A DNA stretch of 6,196 nucleotides, taken from NCBI GenBank assembly GCA_031283825.1, contig JAITAZ010000266.1, positions 1 through 6,196 of the forward strand, given 5' to 3'. Shown here one piece after another: positions 5,825 to 6,196 of this stretch. Every line of letters begins with the position of its first letter. Within the stretch, counting starts at the first letter, position 1. The DNA is from Planctomycetaceae bacterium. Lineage in GTDB: Bacteria > Planctomycetota > Planctomycetia > Pirellulales > Thermoguttaceae. Position numbers and translations under genes: made by a program. The notes beneath the pieces are model-generated. The model was not told where the DNA came from, did not search any database, and saw only the letters and a list, made by a program, of their open reading frames with translations.

Positions 5825-5903
5825 GGGAATCTCGAAAAATTAATTTTAAACCACAGAGGACACAGAGAACACAGAGAAAATTTTAATTTGAATCAAAACA
5901 TCA
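5825..5903 (+). repeat. 79-bp direct copy of the left half of palindrome B
   Basis: Aligned without gaps to 1492-1570 at a constant offset of 4333, with three differences (5829, 5834, 5889). It contains the three CACAGAG units, and similarity stops abruptly at 5904. The right, inverted half of palindrome B is absent here, so this is a half-element or the element's true unit. The near-identity of two copies 4.3 kb apart, on the same strand, indicates recent spread or conversion. Confidence 0.9.
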
Positions 5904-6196
5904 ACCTTGTCTCGTCGGGACAACTCCAAAATAACGATGGGTAAAAGTTCTAGCGAATTTTTATCCATCGCTATTGGGGGAAATCGCTACGCGGTTTTAA
6001 TAACTCATGTTACGCAGTATTTGTCCGTCAGTAGGCGTTTATTGATCAGATAGGTGGTAATAGATCAGGTAGGCGACCTTTCGGCTTAAGGTCCCGATGC
6101 CGAAGGCAACGTTAGCGACGTCAAATCAAATTAACGATTAATTGAGATTTGGTCAAAAATTTTTGTTTTTGTCAATTATCGGCGTTAATCTGCTTT
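5904..6196. other. Chain of short hairpins, possible structured RNA or composite repeat, running to the window edge
   Basis: No coding frame, but dense dyads: 5907-5923 (TTGTCTC/GGGACAA type, 7 bp, 3-base loop); 5930-5975 (21 stem positions, one mismatch, two G-T wobbles, loop TAGC); 5981-5997 (AAATCGC-TAC-GCGGTTT); three degenerate tandem units TCAG(R)TAGGYG starting at 6028, 6047 and 6066 (period 19); 6075-6093 (GACCTT/AAGGTC) competing with 6077-6106 (CCTTTCGGC/GCCGAAGG); and 6122-6151 (CAAATC, AATTAA, loop CGA) competing with 6131-6145/6172-6188. G+C is higher than in the other gaps, at least up to about 6120. The two wobbles in the long stem are G on the + strand facing T, which suits + strand RNA. 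Could be a dispersed composite repeat instead of a functional RNA. Confidence 0.5.

Noticed and set aside
6063..6110. tRNA-like cloverleaf in the GC-richer end block
   Set aside because: The hairpins do not have tRNA arm lengths and there is no TTCRA-type T-arm or acceptor stem pairing.

Overview
This is a bacterial window with three protein-coding genes. It is AT-rich, especially between genes, and has ordinary bacterial codon structure. One start has a good Shine-Dalgarno (AAGGAG). One gene product is exported through a Sec-type signal peptide, which together with the soluble BarA-like phosphorelay kinase suggests a Gram-negative or otherwise didermic environmental or gut bacterium. I cannot name the phylum from sequence alone. 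No tRNA, rRNA, CRISPR array, transposase or phage gene is visible.

Layout. (1) Positions 1-948, + strand: the 3' part of hisC, histidinol-phosphate aminotransferase, with its N-terminus outside the window. (2) Positions 949-1731: a gene-free stretch dominated by repeats. It holds a hairpin terminator that has its U-tract only on the - strand, then a decayed palindrome of about 430 bp with GTAACC ends, then a second palindrome of about 210 bp with iterated CACAGAG units. (3) Positions 1732-4407, - strand: a large soluble hybrid histidine kinase (PAS, HisKA, HATPase, two receivers, HPt). It converges on hisC. (4) Positions 4408-4970: a gene-free stretch with a possible operator-like repeat pair next to the kinase start and two palindromes carrying the same GTAACCGTT ends. 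(5) Positions 4971-5576, - strand: an exported nitroreductase-like flavoprotein of the SagB/ThcOx type. (6) Positions 5577-6196: its upstream region, a 79-bp direct copy of one half of the second palindrome, and a chain of small hairpins up to the window end.

The three genes do not form an obvious pathway. hisC is a biosynthetic housekeeping gene. The kinase is an orphan with no response-regulator output protein in view. The nitroreductase-like gene is a stand-alone unit with its own ribosome binding site. What is distinctive is the intergenic DNA: at least two families of short palindromic, non-coding repeats, each with copies in more than one of the three gaps. They look like non-autonomous mobile or REP/MITE-like elements. 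The last ~290 bp contains two sites where alternative hairpins exclude each other. That block, and the nested palindromes at 1025-1700, are the best candidates for something undescribed, but nothing here proves a function.
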